Origin: Clostridium sp.
Lineage (GTDB): Bacteria; Bacteroidota; Bacteroidia; Bacteroidales; Muribaculaceae
NCBI GenBank assembly: GCA_023663805.1
Contig: JAMPGR010000001.1
Span: forward strand, 245,862 to 309,861
DNA: 64,000 bases
Direction: 5' to 3'
This document shows, piece after piece, positions 52,573 through 61,749 of the stretch. Position 1 is the stretch's first letter. The number at the start of each line of letters is the position of its first letter. A program made the translations under genes and the position numbers. The notes beneath the pieces are model-generated. The model did not search any database. It saw only the letters and a list, made by a program, of their open reading frames with translations, and was not told where the DNA came from.

Positions 52573-53843
52573 CAGTCGATGATGTCGAAACCGGTATATC
52601 GGCGCAGACATTCGGGAACGACAATACCCTCGGGGGTCTGGTTGTTCTCGAGCAGGGCAGCCATGATGCGCGGCAGAGCGAGCGCCGAGCCGTTCAGGGT
52701 ATGGACGAGGCGTGTCTTCTTGTCTGCATCGCGATAGCGGCACTTCATGCGGTTAGCCTGATATGTCTCGAAGTTCGATACAGAGGATACTTCGAGCCAG
52801 CGTTTCTGGGCGCCCGACCATACCTCGAAGTCGAAGGTGATGGCAGAGGTGAAACTCATATCGCCGCCGCAGAGACGGAGAATATGCCAGGGGAGGCCGA
52901 GTTTGTCGAGCAGACCCTGGACATGGTCTTTCATCTCCTCGAGAGCAGCATAGGAGTTCTCCGGTTTCTCGATCCGGACGATCTCGACCTTATCGAACTG
53001 GTGGAGGCGGTTCAGGCCGCGGACATCCTTTCCGTAACTGCCGGCCTCGCGGCGGAAACAGGCCGAGTATGCACAGTTCTTTATCGGGAGCTGGGAGTCG
53101 TTGAGGATGACGTCGCGATAGAGGTTCGTGACGGGGACTTCGGCGGTCGGGATCAGATAGAGACGGTCTTCGTTGATGAAATACATCTGTCCCTCCTTGT
53201 CGGGGAGCTGTCCGGTTCCGAGGCCGGAGGCTTCGTTGACGACGTAGGGGGGCTGGATCTCGGTGTAGCCCGCTTCGCCGGCCTGGTCGAGGAAGAACTG
53301 GATCAGGGCGCGCTGGAGCCGTGCGCCTTTTCCGATATAGACGGGGAATCCGGCGCCGGTTATCTTGACGCCGAGGTCGAAGTCGATCAGATTGTATTTA
53401 CGGGCGAGGTCCCAGTGGGGGAGCGCATCCTCGGGTAGTTCAGGCATCGGGCCTCCGGTTTTTTCGACGACATTGTCGGCGGCGGATGTACCCTCGGGGA
53501 CCATCGCGCAAGGGAGGTTCGGGATCGAGAGGAAGATTTCGCGGCTTTCGGCCTCGACTTTTGCGAGGGTGTCGGCGTCGGTCTTCTGCGATTCCTTCAG
53601 TTCGGCGACGAGAGCTTTTGCCTGTTCGGCTTCCTCTTTTTTGCCCTGTTTCATCAGGGCGCCGATCTGGGCGGCATATTGTTTCAACTGGGCCGCTTTG
53701 TTGTCGCTGGCGAGCTGTAGCGCACGGCGCTGCTCGTCGAGGGCGAGGAGACGCTCAACCGGCTCTTTGCCGTCGAACCCTTTGACTGCCAGGCGAGCGA
53801 CGACCTGTTCGGGATTTTCCTTTATCTGTTGTATTGTCAGCAT
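52572..53843 (-). CDS. serS: Seryl-tRNA synthetase
   Basis: This 423-residue class II synthetase charges tRNA-Ser. The N-terminal coiled-coil arm (ALDEQRRALQLASD through about residue 100) is followed by the catalytic domain with motif 2 YSACFRREAGSYGKDVRG and motif 3 near ALALPRIMAALLENNQ, plus the serine-binding TAEVPVTN. Size is standard. It lies 11 bases after the YqeY-like gene and overlaps the methyltransferase gene by one base, forming an operon of translation and tRNA-modification genes. Confidence 0.97.
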   Translation of the reverse strand: MLTIQQIKENPEQVVARLAVKGFDGKEPVERLLALDEQRRALQLASDNKAAQLKQYAAQIGALMKQGKKEEAEQAKALVAELKESQKTDADTLAKVEAESREIFLSIPNLPCAMVPEGTSAADNVVEKTGGPMPELPEDALPHWDLARKYNLIDFDLGVKITGAGFPVYIGKGARLQRALIQFFLDQAGEAGYTEIQPPYVVNEASGLGTGQLPDKEGQMYFINEDRLYLIPTAEVPVTNLYRDVILNDSQLPIKNCAYSACFRREAGSYGKDVRGLNRLHQFDKVEIVRIEKPENSYAALEEMKDHVQGLLDKLGLPWHILRLCGGDMSFTSAITFDFEVWSGAQKRWLEVSSVSNFETYQANRMKCRYRDADKKTRLVHTLNGSALALPRIMAALLENNQTPEGIVVPECLRRYTGFDIID

Positions 53844-53854
53844 TGTTCTGTATC

Positions 53855-54304
53855 TTAAGAGAGAAGTTCTTTAACCTTGGCGGAAATTGCGCGGCCGTCG
53901 GCGCGACCGACGAGAGCCTTCGATGCGACACCCATAACTTTTCCCATTTCTTTCATAGAGGCAGCGCCTGTTTCGGCGATAATACGGCGGATTTCGGCGG
54001 TCAGTTCCTCGTCTGAAAGCGCCTTCGGGAGATATTCTTCTATAATGGCGGCTTCGGCGAGTTCACCGTCGGCGAGATCCTGACGATTCTGTCCGATATA
54101 GATCTGGGCGGTTTCGCGACGCTGTTTCATCATCTTGGCCATGATTTTCATAGCCGCATCGTCGGTCAGCACCCCGCCGGCACCTTCGGCTGTCTTTGCC
54201 TCGATGAATTCTTTCTTGATTCCGCGGAGGGTTTCGAGGCGCACCTTGTCGCGGGCAAGCATCGCAGCCTTGATGTCGCTGCTGATTCTTTCGAACATAT
54301 CCAT
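53855..54304 (-). CDS. GatB/YqeY domain protein
   Basis: This 149-residue cytoplasmic protein begins with a helical region (ISSDIKAAMLARDKVRLETLRGIKK) and ends with the helical tail domain shared with the GatB subunit of the tRNA amidotransferase, here KEMGKVMGVASKALVGRADGRAISAKVKELL. The family binds tRNA-like or aminoacyl-tRNA-related targets, but its biochemical role is not settled. It heads the operon with serS and has its own promoter at 54337-54344. Confidence 0.92.
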   Translation of the reverse strand: MDMFERISSDIKAAMLARDKVRLETLRGIKKEFIEAKTAEGAGGVLTDDAAMKIMAKMMKQRRETAQIYIGQNRQDLADGELAEAAIIEEYLPKALSDEELTAEIRRIIAETGAASMKEMGKVMGVASKALVGRADGRAISAKVKELLS

Positions 54305-54336
54305 AGTGTTATCGTACGATGTTTGGTTTCAACCCG

Positions 54337-54344
54337 CAAAGTTA
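54337..54344 (-). promoter_or_regulatory. -7 box for the yqeY-serS operon
   Basis: The minus strand reads TAACTTTG, an exact consensus match, 33 bases ahead of the start codon; no clear -33 box was found. Confidence 0.55.
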
Positions 54345-54392
54345 CAAACTTTTTCGGTAACTAACTGAAAAAAATCCGAAATCTACGCGCCT

Positions 54393-55478
54393 CTACGCGC
54401 CGAGGAGGTCGCGGAGGATGTCGAGCGCGGCGATGATCTCCGGTTCGGGCGCGGTCGAATCGAGGAGGATGTCGCCGGCGGCAAAGGGGAGGGAGAAGTT
54501 GATTGTCGCTCGGTCGCGGTTCTTCTTGTCGTGGCTCATCAGGCGCAGAAGAGCCGGATAGTCGTCGCAGTCGATCGGCACGGCGCCGTAGAGTTCGCGG
54601 ACGACCGGGGCGAGACGGTCGGTCAGATCGCGCGGCGCCCCAAGAACCAGTCGCGCCAGAACGGCCTCGCCAAGCAGGCCCCAGGCGACGGCATAGCCGT
54701 GGGGAACGGGGTTGCCCTTCGACAGAGAGAGCGACTCGACAGCGTGGCCAATCGTATGGCCGAGGTTCAGGATCTTCCGGAGTCCCTGCTCCCGGGGATC
54801 CTCGGCAACAACGCGGTGTTTGACAAGCAGATTATCAGCGATGGTCCGGAGCCAGCGGGGGTCATCGAACGATAGTTCGAACAGGATGCCGCCCAGCAGA
54901 GCGTCGAGTTGATGCGTCCCGGCGATCACGGCGTGTTTCAGCATCTCGGCATAGCCCGACCGCAGTTCCACACCGGAAAGGGTCGACAACAGAGGGGGAG
55001 CGACAACGACAGCCTCGGCAGGAGCGAAAAACCCTACTTCATTCTTCAGGTTTCCGAGATTAACGGCGGTTTTGCCGCCGTACGACGCGTCGACCATCGA
55101 CAACAGGGTCGAGGCGACGTTGACGAAGCGTATCCCGCGCTTGAATGCAGCCGCGGCGAATCCGCCGAGGTCGCAGACCATTCCGCCTCCGGCGTTGACG
55201 AGCACCGAGCGGCGCGTCGCACCGCTGTCGGCGAGCCACTGCCATATTCCGGCTGCCGACCCGATATCCTTGTTCAGGTCACCCGGCTCGACGACATACG
55301 ACGGAAAGTCTGCCCCGAGCCGTGGCACGACCTGTTCGGCGGTCGTCCGGTCGGCCAGAAGGAAGACGCGGTCAGCCGCAGGAGTCAGCGCGTCGAGCAC
55401 ACGATGCAGGGCCTCTGCCGGGCGGCGGGTCACAACGACACCATCCGGAAGCAGTATATCTTCGCTATCAGTATGCAT
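54393..55478 (-). CDS. aroB: 3-dehydroquinate synthase
   Basis: AroB catalyses the second step of the shikimate pathway, converting DAHP to 3-dehydroquinate with NAD and a metal. The 361-residue protein shows VNAGGGMVCDLGGFAAA, the KTAVN and GYAEMLKHAVI substrate motifs, and LNLGHTIGHAVE with metal histidines. The extra 90 residues in the longer open frame are the shadow of the upstream HAD gene, so the ATG at 55478 was chosen. It is the last gene of the operon and overlaps the HAD gene by 11 bases. Confidence 0.95.
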   Translation of the reverse strand: MHTDSEDILLPDGVVVTRRPAEALHRVLDALTPAADRVFLLADRTTAEQVVPRLGADFPSYVVEPGDLNKDIGSAAGIWQWLADSGATRRSVLVNAGGGMVCDLGGFAAAAFKRGIRFVNVASTLLSMVDASYGGKTAVNLGNLKNEVGFFAPAEAVVVAPPLLSTLSGVELRSGYAEMLKHAVIAGTHQLDALLGGILFELSFDDPRWLRTIADNLLVKHRVVAEDPREQGLRKILNLGHTIGHAVESLSLSKGNPVPHGYAVAWGLLGEAVLARLVLGAPRDLTDRLAPVVRELYGAVPIDCDDYPALLRLMSHDKKNRDRATINFSLPFAAGDILLDSTAPEPEIIAALDILRDLLGA

Positions 55479-56226
55479 CGGCGCGGTAGTTGGCCATCGC
55501 ATCGAGCAGCATCGGTATCGCTCCGGCACACTCCTCCATCGACTGAAAAACAATCGCCGCACCAGCGCGTTCCATCTCCAGGCGGGGTATCGGTCCGGTT
55601 GTGACGGCGACAGTGAACACTCCGGCACGGGCGGCCGATTCAACCCCGAGGGGGGCGTTTTCGAAGGCGATGGCGCGGTCGGGGGTGACACCGGCCTTTT
55701 CGAGTCCTTTCTCATAGGGCTCGGGGGAGGGTTTTCCGTGGGAGACATCGCGCGATGTGACGCGCATGTCGGCCGGGAACGCGCCGGGAAAGTCGGTGTC
55801 GAGGCGGTCGAGCAGAGTGTTCTGTCCGGAACCGGTCACGAGCACCCGCCGGATTCTCGCGCCCTCCAGAAACTGAAGGAGTTCAGCCGCTCCGGGCATC
55901 GGCGACACCGGAGGCATTTCGGCGAAAAGGACAGTCTTGCGGCGATAGAGTTCGGCGGCCTCTTCCGCGGTCGCGTCGCGACCGAAGGCGCGGTTGAAGA
56001 GGATGTTTATCGTCGACGCGCCCGTCCGGCCCTCATACATAAAGAACTCTTCGGGGGTCGCCTCGATTCCGATTTCGGAGACCAGTTTCATCCACGCAGC
56101 GACGTGATTCGGCATCGAATCATAAAGAGTGCCGTCCATGTCGATCAGGGCGGCGCGGGGATAGACCGAGAGGTAGGAATGCCGGCGGCAGAAGCACTCG
56201 ACGGCGGGGGTGTATATGTTAGTCAT
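55468..56226 (-). CDS. HAD-family phosphatase (beta-phosphoglucomutase-like)
   Basis: This 252-residue cytoplasmic protein has the HAD motifs: ALIDMDGTLYDS with nucleophile D29 and acid/base D31, RVLVTGSGQ (motif II), the lysine in SHGKPSPEPY (motif III) and IAFENAPLGVESA (motif IV). The cap of the helical type and the ENAPLG motif place it near beta-phosphoglucomutase and sugar-phosphate phosphatases. Substrate unknown. It overlaps both neighbours (AsmA-like by four bases, aroB by eleven), so it is part of a tight operon. Confidence 0.88.
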   Translation of the reverse strand: MTNIYTPAVECFCRRHSYLSVYPRAALIDMDGTLYDSMPNHVAAWMKLVSEIGIEATPEEFFMYEGRTGASTINILFNRAFGRDATAEEAAELYRRKTVLFAEMPPVSPMPGAAELLQFLEGARIRRVLVTGSGQNTLLDRLDTDFPGAFPADMRVTSRDVSHGKPSPEPYEKGLEKAGVTPDRAIAFENAPLGVESAARAGVFTVAVTTGPIPRLEMERAGAAIVFQSMEECAGAIPMLLDAMANYRADAY

Positions 56227-59200
56227 TCTTTTTTCTGTTTCTTCTTAATTTTAGGTTTCTTTCCTGTTTCGGCGCGGCGCAACGAGTCGGCAACCTCTTC
56301 GGTCAGGGGGATTATCCCTTCCTGCATCAGCATAATCGAATCGGCCCGCGTCAGTGCCTCGCCGGGAGCGGATATTGTATCGACTGGAGAGGGGCGTGAT
56401 CCCCCCTGGAGCCTTACACGCTGTGTCGCCGAAGCTCCTCCCCCCTTGTTGACGCCGAAGCGGAAGACGCGCTGGATCTCGTTGATCAGGTTGACGCGGA
56501 CGGTATCAGTCAGATGGCGTTGCGAGATGATTTTGTCGGGATTGAAATTGGCGCGGCCGAGACGGACCTTGAAGTCGTCGCTGTTTCCTTTGATCGTCAG
56601 GCCAAATTTGAAGGGGAGGGGAGATTTCAGAACCGCCACATGATATTCATAGTTCATGTCGAGGTCGTTTCCGCCCCAGACGCCGAGGCGGTAGCGATCG
56701 AAGTCGAACATAAAGGGGTAGACGTCGAGATAGTTATTCTCGACCATCAGCTCGACACTCATATGGTCGATCATATTGTGTTGTTTATCCTTGAACATCA
56801 GCCATTTTGCCATCGTCTTGAATGTCTCCGGGTCGATGACCGTCAGCGAATCACCGTCGAGTTTCATAACAGCCTTCAGGGTATTGAACCGGAAATCCAT
56901 CATTGAGTCGAGTTCGGTTGTGATCGCCATATCGGCCGTAACATATCCGCTGACACTCTTCAGCAGCGGCAGAATCGAATCGACCTGGGGCATCATCCCG
57001 AGGAATTTCTTCAGGTCGAGTTTCTTCAGAACCATTCCGGTCGCGAAGTTGATATCGTCGGGGGTCGGAGCCGAATAGAGAGCCGTCAGGTCGAGGGATC
57101 CCATGTCGGTCAGACCCGACAGTCGGTTCAACTGGACCGCACCGTCGGCCATCGCGAGACTGCCGGAGACGCGGTGGAACCAGACGTCGGCATAGAGCAT
57201 ATGGCGTGCCGAAACCGAAAAATCGGCGCGGAGATTGACCGGAACGATAAAGGCGGCGCGTTCGTCGGGGGAGACAGTCTGGTCGAGCTGGTGCTGCATC
57301 GTCGCGTCGTCGGCGTCGTCGTCGGTGCCGGCGATGACGGTTGTCGAATCGACCCTCGAGGCGAAGGCCGACCCACTGAATATCGCGTCGGCGAAGGCGT
57401 TGACATCGAGGGTGTCGAACCGGAGCGACAGATCGACCGCGACAGGCTCGCCGCGGCGGGAGGTGACAGCGCTCGTTATGTTCCGGATAGCGCCGTTGAC
57501 GACGACCGACGAGCGGCCGGCGCGGTAGCGTGTGTCGCGGACAACGAGCGAATCGGTGTTGAAGGCGACGTCGACGCGGATCAGTTCGTTGCGCAGAGGG
57601 AAATAGGGGGTGAAGGCGCGGCCGCGGGCGGCTTTGATTGTTCCGGAGGCCTCCCATAGCTTCAGCCAGCGCTGGATCGAATTGTCGACCCCGAAGTCTA
57701 TCTTTTCAGTCTGGGCAACCGAATCGGCGCGGGCGCGGCGGCGGAGCGAATCTCCCGCGGCGTGGGGCCGGGAATTTCGGCGCGAAGCCATTTCGGCTAT
57801 GGTCAGCGTGTAAACCGAATCGAGCGAAAGGTTAGGGTAGAGGGCGCAGATCGAGTCGTAGACAGCGAGTTGGCGCCGTCCGAGGCGCGGCTGCTGGCGT
57901 GGGTGGAGGGTCAGCCCGATCGAGGCGTCGGCGAGCGATGCGCGGTTGAGGCGATCGGCGTAGACAAACCGTTTCGACTCGATATCGAGCGACAGAAGTG
58001 GACGCCGTCCCTGGCCGTTGAAGCGGCGGAGGGAGACTCCGGCCGAGATGTCGCGCAAGTGGAGCCTGACGCTGTCGGCGTCGGCCGAGCGCATCGAGAG
58101 CGACCCGGCCGATACGCGTCCGCCGATCGGGTTGATCTCGGTCGTGTCGGCCGAGGCGGCGACATTCCGCGAGGCGAGACCGGCGTGGAGTCCGGTGCCG
58201 CGCAGTTCGACGGCGTCGGCCGAGAACCGGAGTGTATCGATGTCGAGGGCGACGGTCAGGAGCGAATCGACCCTGAGCGAATCGGTCAGGGCGAGTTTCG
58301 AGTCGGAGCCGAAGCGGAGTTCGGCGCGGCCGATCGATGCGGAGGCCGAACTGTCGCGCATCGCGACGGCGAAATCGCTGAGAGTCAGGCGGCCGCGGGC
58401 ATGAATGCGGTGGAAGTCGGTTCGGTTGACATACGACGGACGGAGACGGAAGTCGGTCTCGCCGCGGAATGTTCCGGCAACGCTGCAGGAGAGACGGTCG
58501 AGAAGTTGGCGGGGGAGACGCGAGAGGCCGACACCCCCTTTGAAGGTCGCGTCGACCAGAGGATCCATTATGTTTCCTGCGGCCAGGACCTTCCCTTTCA
58601 GGCTGAAGCCAACAGCAGGTCCGACAGCGAGGAGATGGTCGATTGTCACAACGGCACGGTTCGGGTCTCCACCAGGGAGGTCTGCGTGGATATCTACAGC
58701 AAACTGTCTTAAATTCAGTCGGTCATAGACGAGCCGGCCCTGATCGATTGTCAGCGACACTTCAGCGTCGGGAAGCGTCGTTGTCGAAACAGTCCAGGGG
58801 GAACGGATCTTCAGCGAGGCGTCGGCGACAAGGTCGGTCGTGAACGCCGGAATCGCGTCGGGGAGTATCCGGCGGGCCATTTCGGCGGCCGAGGCGATGT
58901 CGAGGCGGGGTATTTCGAGCGAAAGTCGCTCGATCCGGATCGAATCGGCGAAGTCGACCTCGGCGTCGCCGCAGAGGCGAATATCTCCGAAGGAAGCCGA
59001 CAGCATTTCGACCGCAACGCGGCAGGGGGAGTTCATATCCCAGCGGATGTCGCCGTCGAGCGAGAAGGGTGTCGCCGGCAGATCAATCGTCCGGGCAATC
59101 TGCGCGGCGGCCGAACCCTCGACAGCGACGGTATAGAGGGGAGCGGCGGAGCCGGCGAGAGTTGTCGTCAGCCACAGGGTCGCCTCTGTTGTGTCGGCCA

Positions 59201-59804
59201 CCGACCAATAGCGGAAACGGTTCTCTCCGGCGAGGGTGAAGCGGTCGATCTCGATCGTCGGAAGGTCTGCGGAGGCCGTGTCGGCCCCAGCCGCTTCGGC
59301 CGGAGCCGGAACGATGTTATAATTGGCCGCTTCGGGAGTCAGGCTGACCAGATTGGCCGAGAGGTCATCGAAGCGGACGTCGCTCAGGCGAATCTCCCCT
59401 TCGAGGATAGCCGGAAGGTTGACCGCCCCCCGGAAACTTCCGAGGGTCAGCAGCGTGTCTGCATAGGAGGGGAGAACGCCTCGCTGCTCCGGGGAGAGTT
59501 TGTCGAAGGCACGCGAACGGATTGTCAGCGAGTCGATCTCGACAACAACCCGGGGGAATGTCGACCAGTAGAAGAGTTCGACACGCCGGACCTCGAGGTC
59601 GGCGTCGAGATATTCCGAGCCGTGGCGTTCGACCAGGGGAGTCAGCCGTTCGGGTGTCAGTATCCAGACAACGGCCGAGACCGCCGCGACAATTAGCAGA
59701 AGGATAATGCCGGCCGTAGCGACGAGCCATTTCAGAAGGCGCGCTGCCGGATGGCGCCGTTTTTTTTTCGGTTCTGTTTGTTGGTGTTCTTCTTCGGGAT
59801 TCAT
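56223..59804 (-). CDS. AsmA-family protein (periplasmic lipid-transfer-like)
   Basis: This 1193-residue protein has a basic start, one membrane segment (about residues 25-50: LVATAGIILLLIVAAVSAVV), an N-terminal AsmA region beginning with LTPERLTPLVERHGSEYLDA, a long beta-repeat body, and an AsmA C-terminal-like region around residues 900-1080 (KFLGMMPQVDSILPLL, then TVIDPETFKTMAKWLMF). The tail is lysine-rich. It is anchored in the inner membrane and probably participates in moving phospholipid to the outer membrane, as proposed for AsmA/TamB proteins. It overlaps DUF5715 upstream and the HAD gene downstream, each by four bases. Confidence 0.88.
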   Translation of the reverse strand: MNPEEEHQQTEPKKKRRHPAARLLKWLVATAGIILLLIVAAVSAVVWILTPERLTPLVERHGSEYLDADLEVRRVELFYWSTFPRVVVEIDSLTIRSRAFDKLSPEQRGVLPSYADTLLTLGSFRGAVNLPAILEGEIRLSDVRFDDLSANLVSLTPEAANYNIVPAPAEAAGADTASADLPTIEIDRFTLAGENRFRYWSVADTTEATLWLTTTLAGSAAPLYTVAVEGSAAAQIARTIDLPATPFSLDGDIRWDMNSPCRVAVEMLSASFGDIRLCGDAEVDFADSIRIERLSLEIPRLDIASAAEMARRILPDAIPAFTTDLVADASLKIRSPWTVSTTTLPDAEVSLTIDQGRLVYDRLNLRQFAVDIHADLPGGDPNRAVVTIDHLLAVGPAVGFSLKGKVLAAGNIMDPLVDATFKGGVGLSRLPRQLLDRLSCSVAGTFRGETDFRLRPSYVNRTDFHRIHARGRLTLSDFAVAMRDSSASASIGRAELRFGSDSKLALTDSLRVDSLLTVALDIDTLRFSADAVELRGTGLHAGLASRNVAASADTTEINPIGGRVSAGSLSMRSADADSVRLHLRDISAGVSLRRFNGQGRRPLLSLDIESKRFVYADRLNRASLADASIGLTLHPRQQPRLGRRQLAVYDSICALYPNLSLDSVYTLTIAEMASRRNSRPHAAGDSLRRRARADSVAQTEKIDFGVDNSIQRWLKLWEASGTIKAARGRAFTPYFPLRNELIRVDVAFNTDSLVVRDTRYRAGRSSVVVNGAIRNITSAVTSRRGEPVAVDLSLRFDTLDVNAFADAIFSGSAFASRVDSTTVIAGTDDDADDATMQHQLDQTVSPDERAAFIVPVNLRADFSVSARHMLYADVWFHRVSGSLAMADGAVQLNRLSGLTDMGSLDLTALYSAPTPDDINFATGMVLKKLDLKKFLGMMPQVDSILPLLKSVSGYVTADMAITTELDSMMDFRFNTLKAVMKLDGDSLTVIDPETFKTMAKWLMFKDKQHNMIDHMSVELMVENNYLDVYPFMFDFDRYRLGVWGGNDLDMNYEYHVAVLKSPLPFKFGLTIKGNSDDFKVRLGRANFNPDKIISQRHLTDTVRVNLINEIQRVFRFGVNKGGGASATQRVRLQGGSRPSPVDTISAPGEALTRADSIMLMQEGIIPLTEEVADSLRRAETGKKPKIKKKQKKE

Positions 59805-60571
59805 TGCTCGCTCAGGTTGTCATATTCGGCGCAAGGCCGGACGGTTATGTGGAAACATGGTTGTTTTCGCTCATATTTGACAAAGCATTTCCCCTCGTTG
59901 CGCATCGCGAAAAGGACCTCCGAGAGTATCCCTTTCAGGTCGTTGACCGAGCGGGCGATCCCGAGCGAGTCGCAGATGAAGGAGGAGTGGCTGATGTCGA
60001 CGGTAGTCCCCATGCTGTGGACCGACGAGTCGACGGCGTTGACATTTCGACGGCGCAGGCGACGGACCGATTCGGGCGTTCGCATGACGCTCGTAATCTT
60101 TATCCGGTAGTTTCCGCCGCCGCGGGCGCGGAGTGTGTCGTTGAAGCGGCGCCCGACCTCATGGAGCATACGCGCGGCCGCCGGCACAAGGAACGGGCGC
60201 GAATAGGTCAGATTCTCGACAAAGAAATCGCGGCAACTGACAATCTTTGTCAGGCCCCGGGTCTGCTGCCAGTGAGACCTCAGGTCGGTCAGCGGGGGAA
60301 TCCCCGTTTCGGTTGCCGCAGCGAGATGGACATAGTTGCTGTCGTTGAAAACGAGACCGTAGTTCTTCCCGAGATAGTTGACATGCATGTCGACACACGG
60401 CTCTGGCATATATCCGAGATGACGGCTGAAAGCCGCCACCGTGTCGGGGGCCAGCATCGCCGGAGTCAGACTGCCGTCGCCGCCGCTGCTGCCCCCGCAT
60501 CCCGCAGTCGGCGCAAGAAGCGACACAACAGCTCCCGCCGAAACGATTCTTTTCAGAATTACGCTCTTCAT
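59801..60571 (-). CDS. DUF5715 family exported protein (peptidase M15-like)
   Basis: This 256-residue protein has a lipoprotein-like signal (LLAPTAGCGGSSGG, candidate lipidated cysteine at about residue 24). The mature part matches DUF5715: LVPAAARMLHEVGRRF, KITSVMRTPESVRRL, and SVHSMGTTVDISH, ending with PCFHITVRP. The histidine and aspartate of HSMGTTVD and the histidine of CFHITV sit like the zinc ligands of M15 carboxypeptidases, so it may be a cell-wall D,D- or L,D-carboxypeptidase; activity is not shown. It overlaps the AsmA-like gene by four bases and follows the MscS gene by six. Confidence 0.85.
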   Translation of the reverse strand: MKSVILKRIVSAGAVVSLLAPTAGCGGSSGGDGSLTPAMLAPDTVAAFSRHLGYMPEPCVDMHVNYLGKNYGLVFNDSNYVHLAAATETGIPPLTDLRSHWQQTRGLTKIVSCRDFFVENLTYSRPFLVPAAARMLHEVGRRFNDTLRARGGGNYRIKITSVMRTPESVRRLRRRNVNAVDSSVHSMGTTVDISHSSFICDSLGIARSVNDLKGILSEVLFAMRNEGKCFVKYERKQPCFHITVRPCAEYDNLSEQ

Positions 60572-60577
60572 CGTCGG

Positions 60578-61711
60578 TCAGGAATCGGTCCGGTCCATAT
60601 GGACATCGAGTTGGGGGAAGGGGAAGTGGAGTCCGCGGGCCGGGAGTTCGTTGTAGATATCCTCGTTGACGGCATAGAAGACGGGCCAGTACTGGGCCGC
60701 CGGCACCCATGCGCGAACGGTGAAGTTGATGCTGCTGTCGGCCAGGGCGCTGAGTGCGACTGTCGGAGCGCCGCCGGGGTTGGCCGCACGGAGGGTCTTG
60801 TCGTCGCGGTCGCGCCGCGCCTCGAGTTGCTCGAGACGAGTCTTCTCCCGTCTGATCTTTCCGCCGAACAGACGGCCAACAACACTCCTCTTGTCAGACT
60901 GTCCCTCCTGGTCCTTTCCAGTCTCGCCACTCTGCGCGGCGGCTTTTTCGGCCTCGATGTCGCGGTTCAGCGTCTTCAGCCGGTGGGTCGGGATGTCGAC
61001 CTTGACGATCTCCTCGCGCCGCAGGAGGATATCCATGATCGCCTCCTTCGCGGTCGCGACATCGTCGCCGTAGGCGAGCGACACGGTCCATTCGACGCGG
61101 CGGTAGTCCTCGCGCGACCAGTTGTTTATCGTTCCGGTCGAGAGCCCTCCGTTCGGGATCATTATCGTCTTGTTGTCGGGGGTGTTGATGATTGTCGAGA
61201 AGATCTGGATCTCCGTGACGGTTCCGGCGTAGCCCTGGGTCTCGATATAGTCACCGATGCGGTATGGCTTCAGCAGAAGGATCAGGACTCCCCCGGCGAA
61301 ATTCTGGAGCGTGCCGCTCAGGGCCATGCCGATGGCGACGCCTGCCGAAGCAAAGAGGGCGATAAACGACGAGGTGTTGATTCCGAGCAGACTGATGACC
61401 GTGACGATCAGCAGGAAGTAGAGGACGATATTAATCAGACTGAGGATGAAGGTGCTGAGTGACTGGTCGACTTCGCGGCGAATCATGACTCCGGCAACGA
61501 AACCGTAGATTTTCCGGATTATGAATTTTCCGATATAGAAGACGGCGACAGCGACCGCCAGCGAGATGAAGAAGGTTATGATGTCGTGGGCAAGGCGGCT
61601 GATCAGTTCGTCGAGCGACATTGTCTTCAGCATCGACAGATCGCCGGAGAGGGTCCCGGATGTCGCCGTCGTGTCGGCAGGCAGGGTTTCCGTAATGGGT
61701 GTCTGAATCAT
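60578..61711 (-). CDS. MscS-family mechanosensitive channel with charged insertion
   Basis: This 377-residue inner-membrane channel opens under membrane tension. Two or three N-terminal helices lead to the pore-lining helix with SAGVAIGMALSGTLQNFAGG at about residues 122-141, then the beta domain with PYRIGDYIETQGYAGTVTEI and PNGGLSTGTINNWSR. In the C-terminal domain, a charged insertion of about 75 residues (roughly 236-310, rich in K, E, R, D) separates the usual strand from APTVALSALADSSINFTVRAW. Whether the insert is a regulatory arm is not known. It ends six bases before the DUF5715 gene. Confidence 0.92.
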   Translation of the reverse strand: MIQTPITETLPADTTATSGTLSGDLSMLKTMSLDELISRLAHDIITFFISLAVAVAVFYIGKFIIRKIYGFVAGVMIRREVDQSLSTFILSLINIVLYFLLIVTVISLLGINTSSFIALFASAGVAIGMALSGTLQNFAGGVLILLLKPYRIGDYIETQGYAGTVTEIQIFSTIINTPDNKTIMIPNGGLSTGTINNWSREDYRRVEWTVSLAYGDDVATAKEAIMDILLRREEIVKVDIPTHRLKTLNRDIEAEKAAAQSGETGKDQEGQSDKRSVVGRLFGGKIRREKTRLEQLEARRDRDDKTLRAANPGGAPTVALSALADSSINFTVRAWVPAAQYWPVFYAVNEDIYNELPARGLHFPFPQLDVHMDRTDS

Positions 61712-61749
61712 ATGATTGGTTTGGGATTTTATATATCTTTTCTTGTTTG

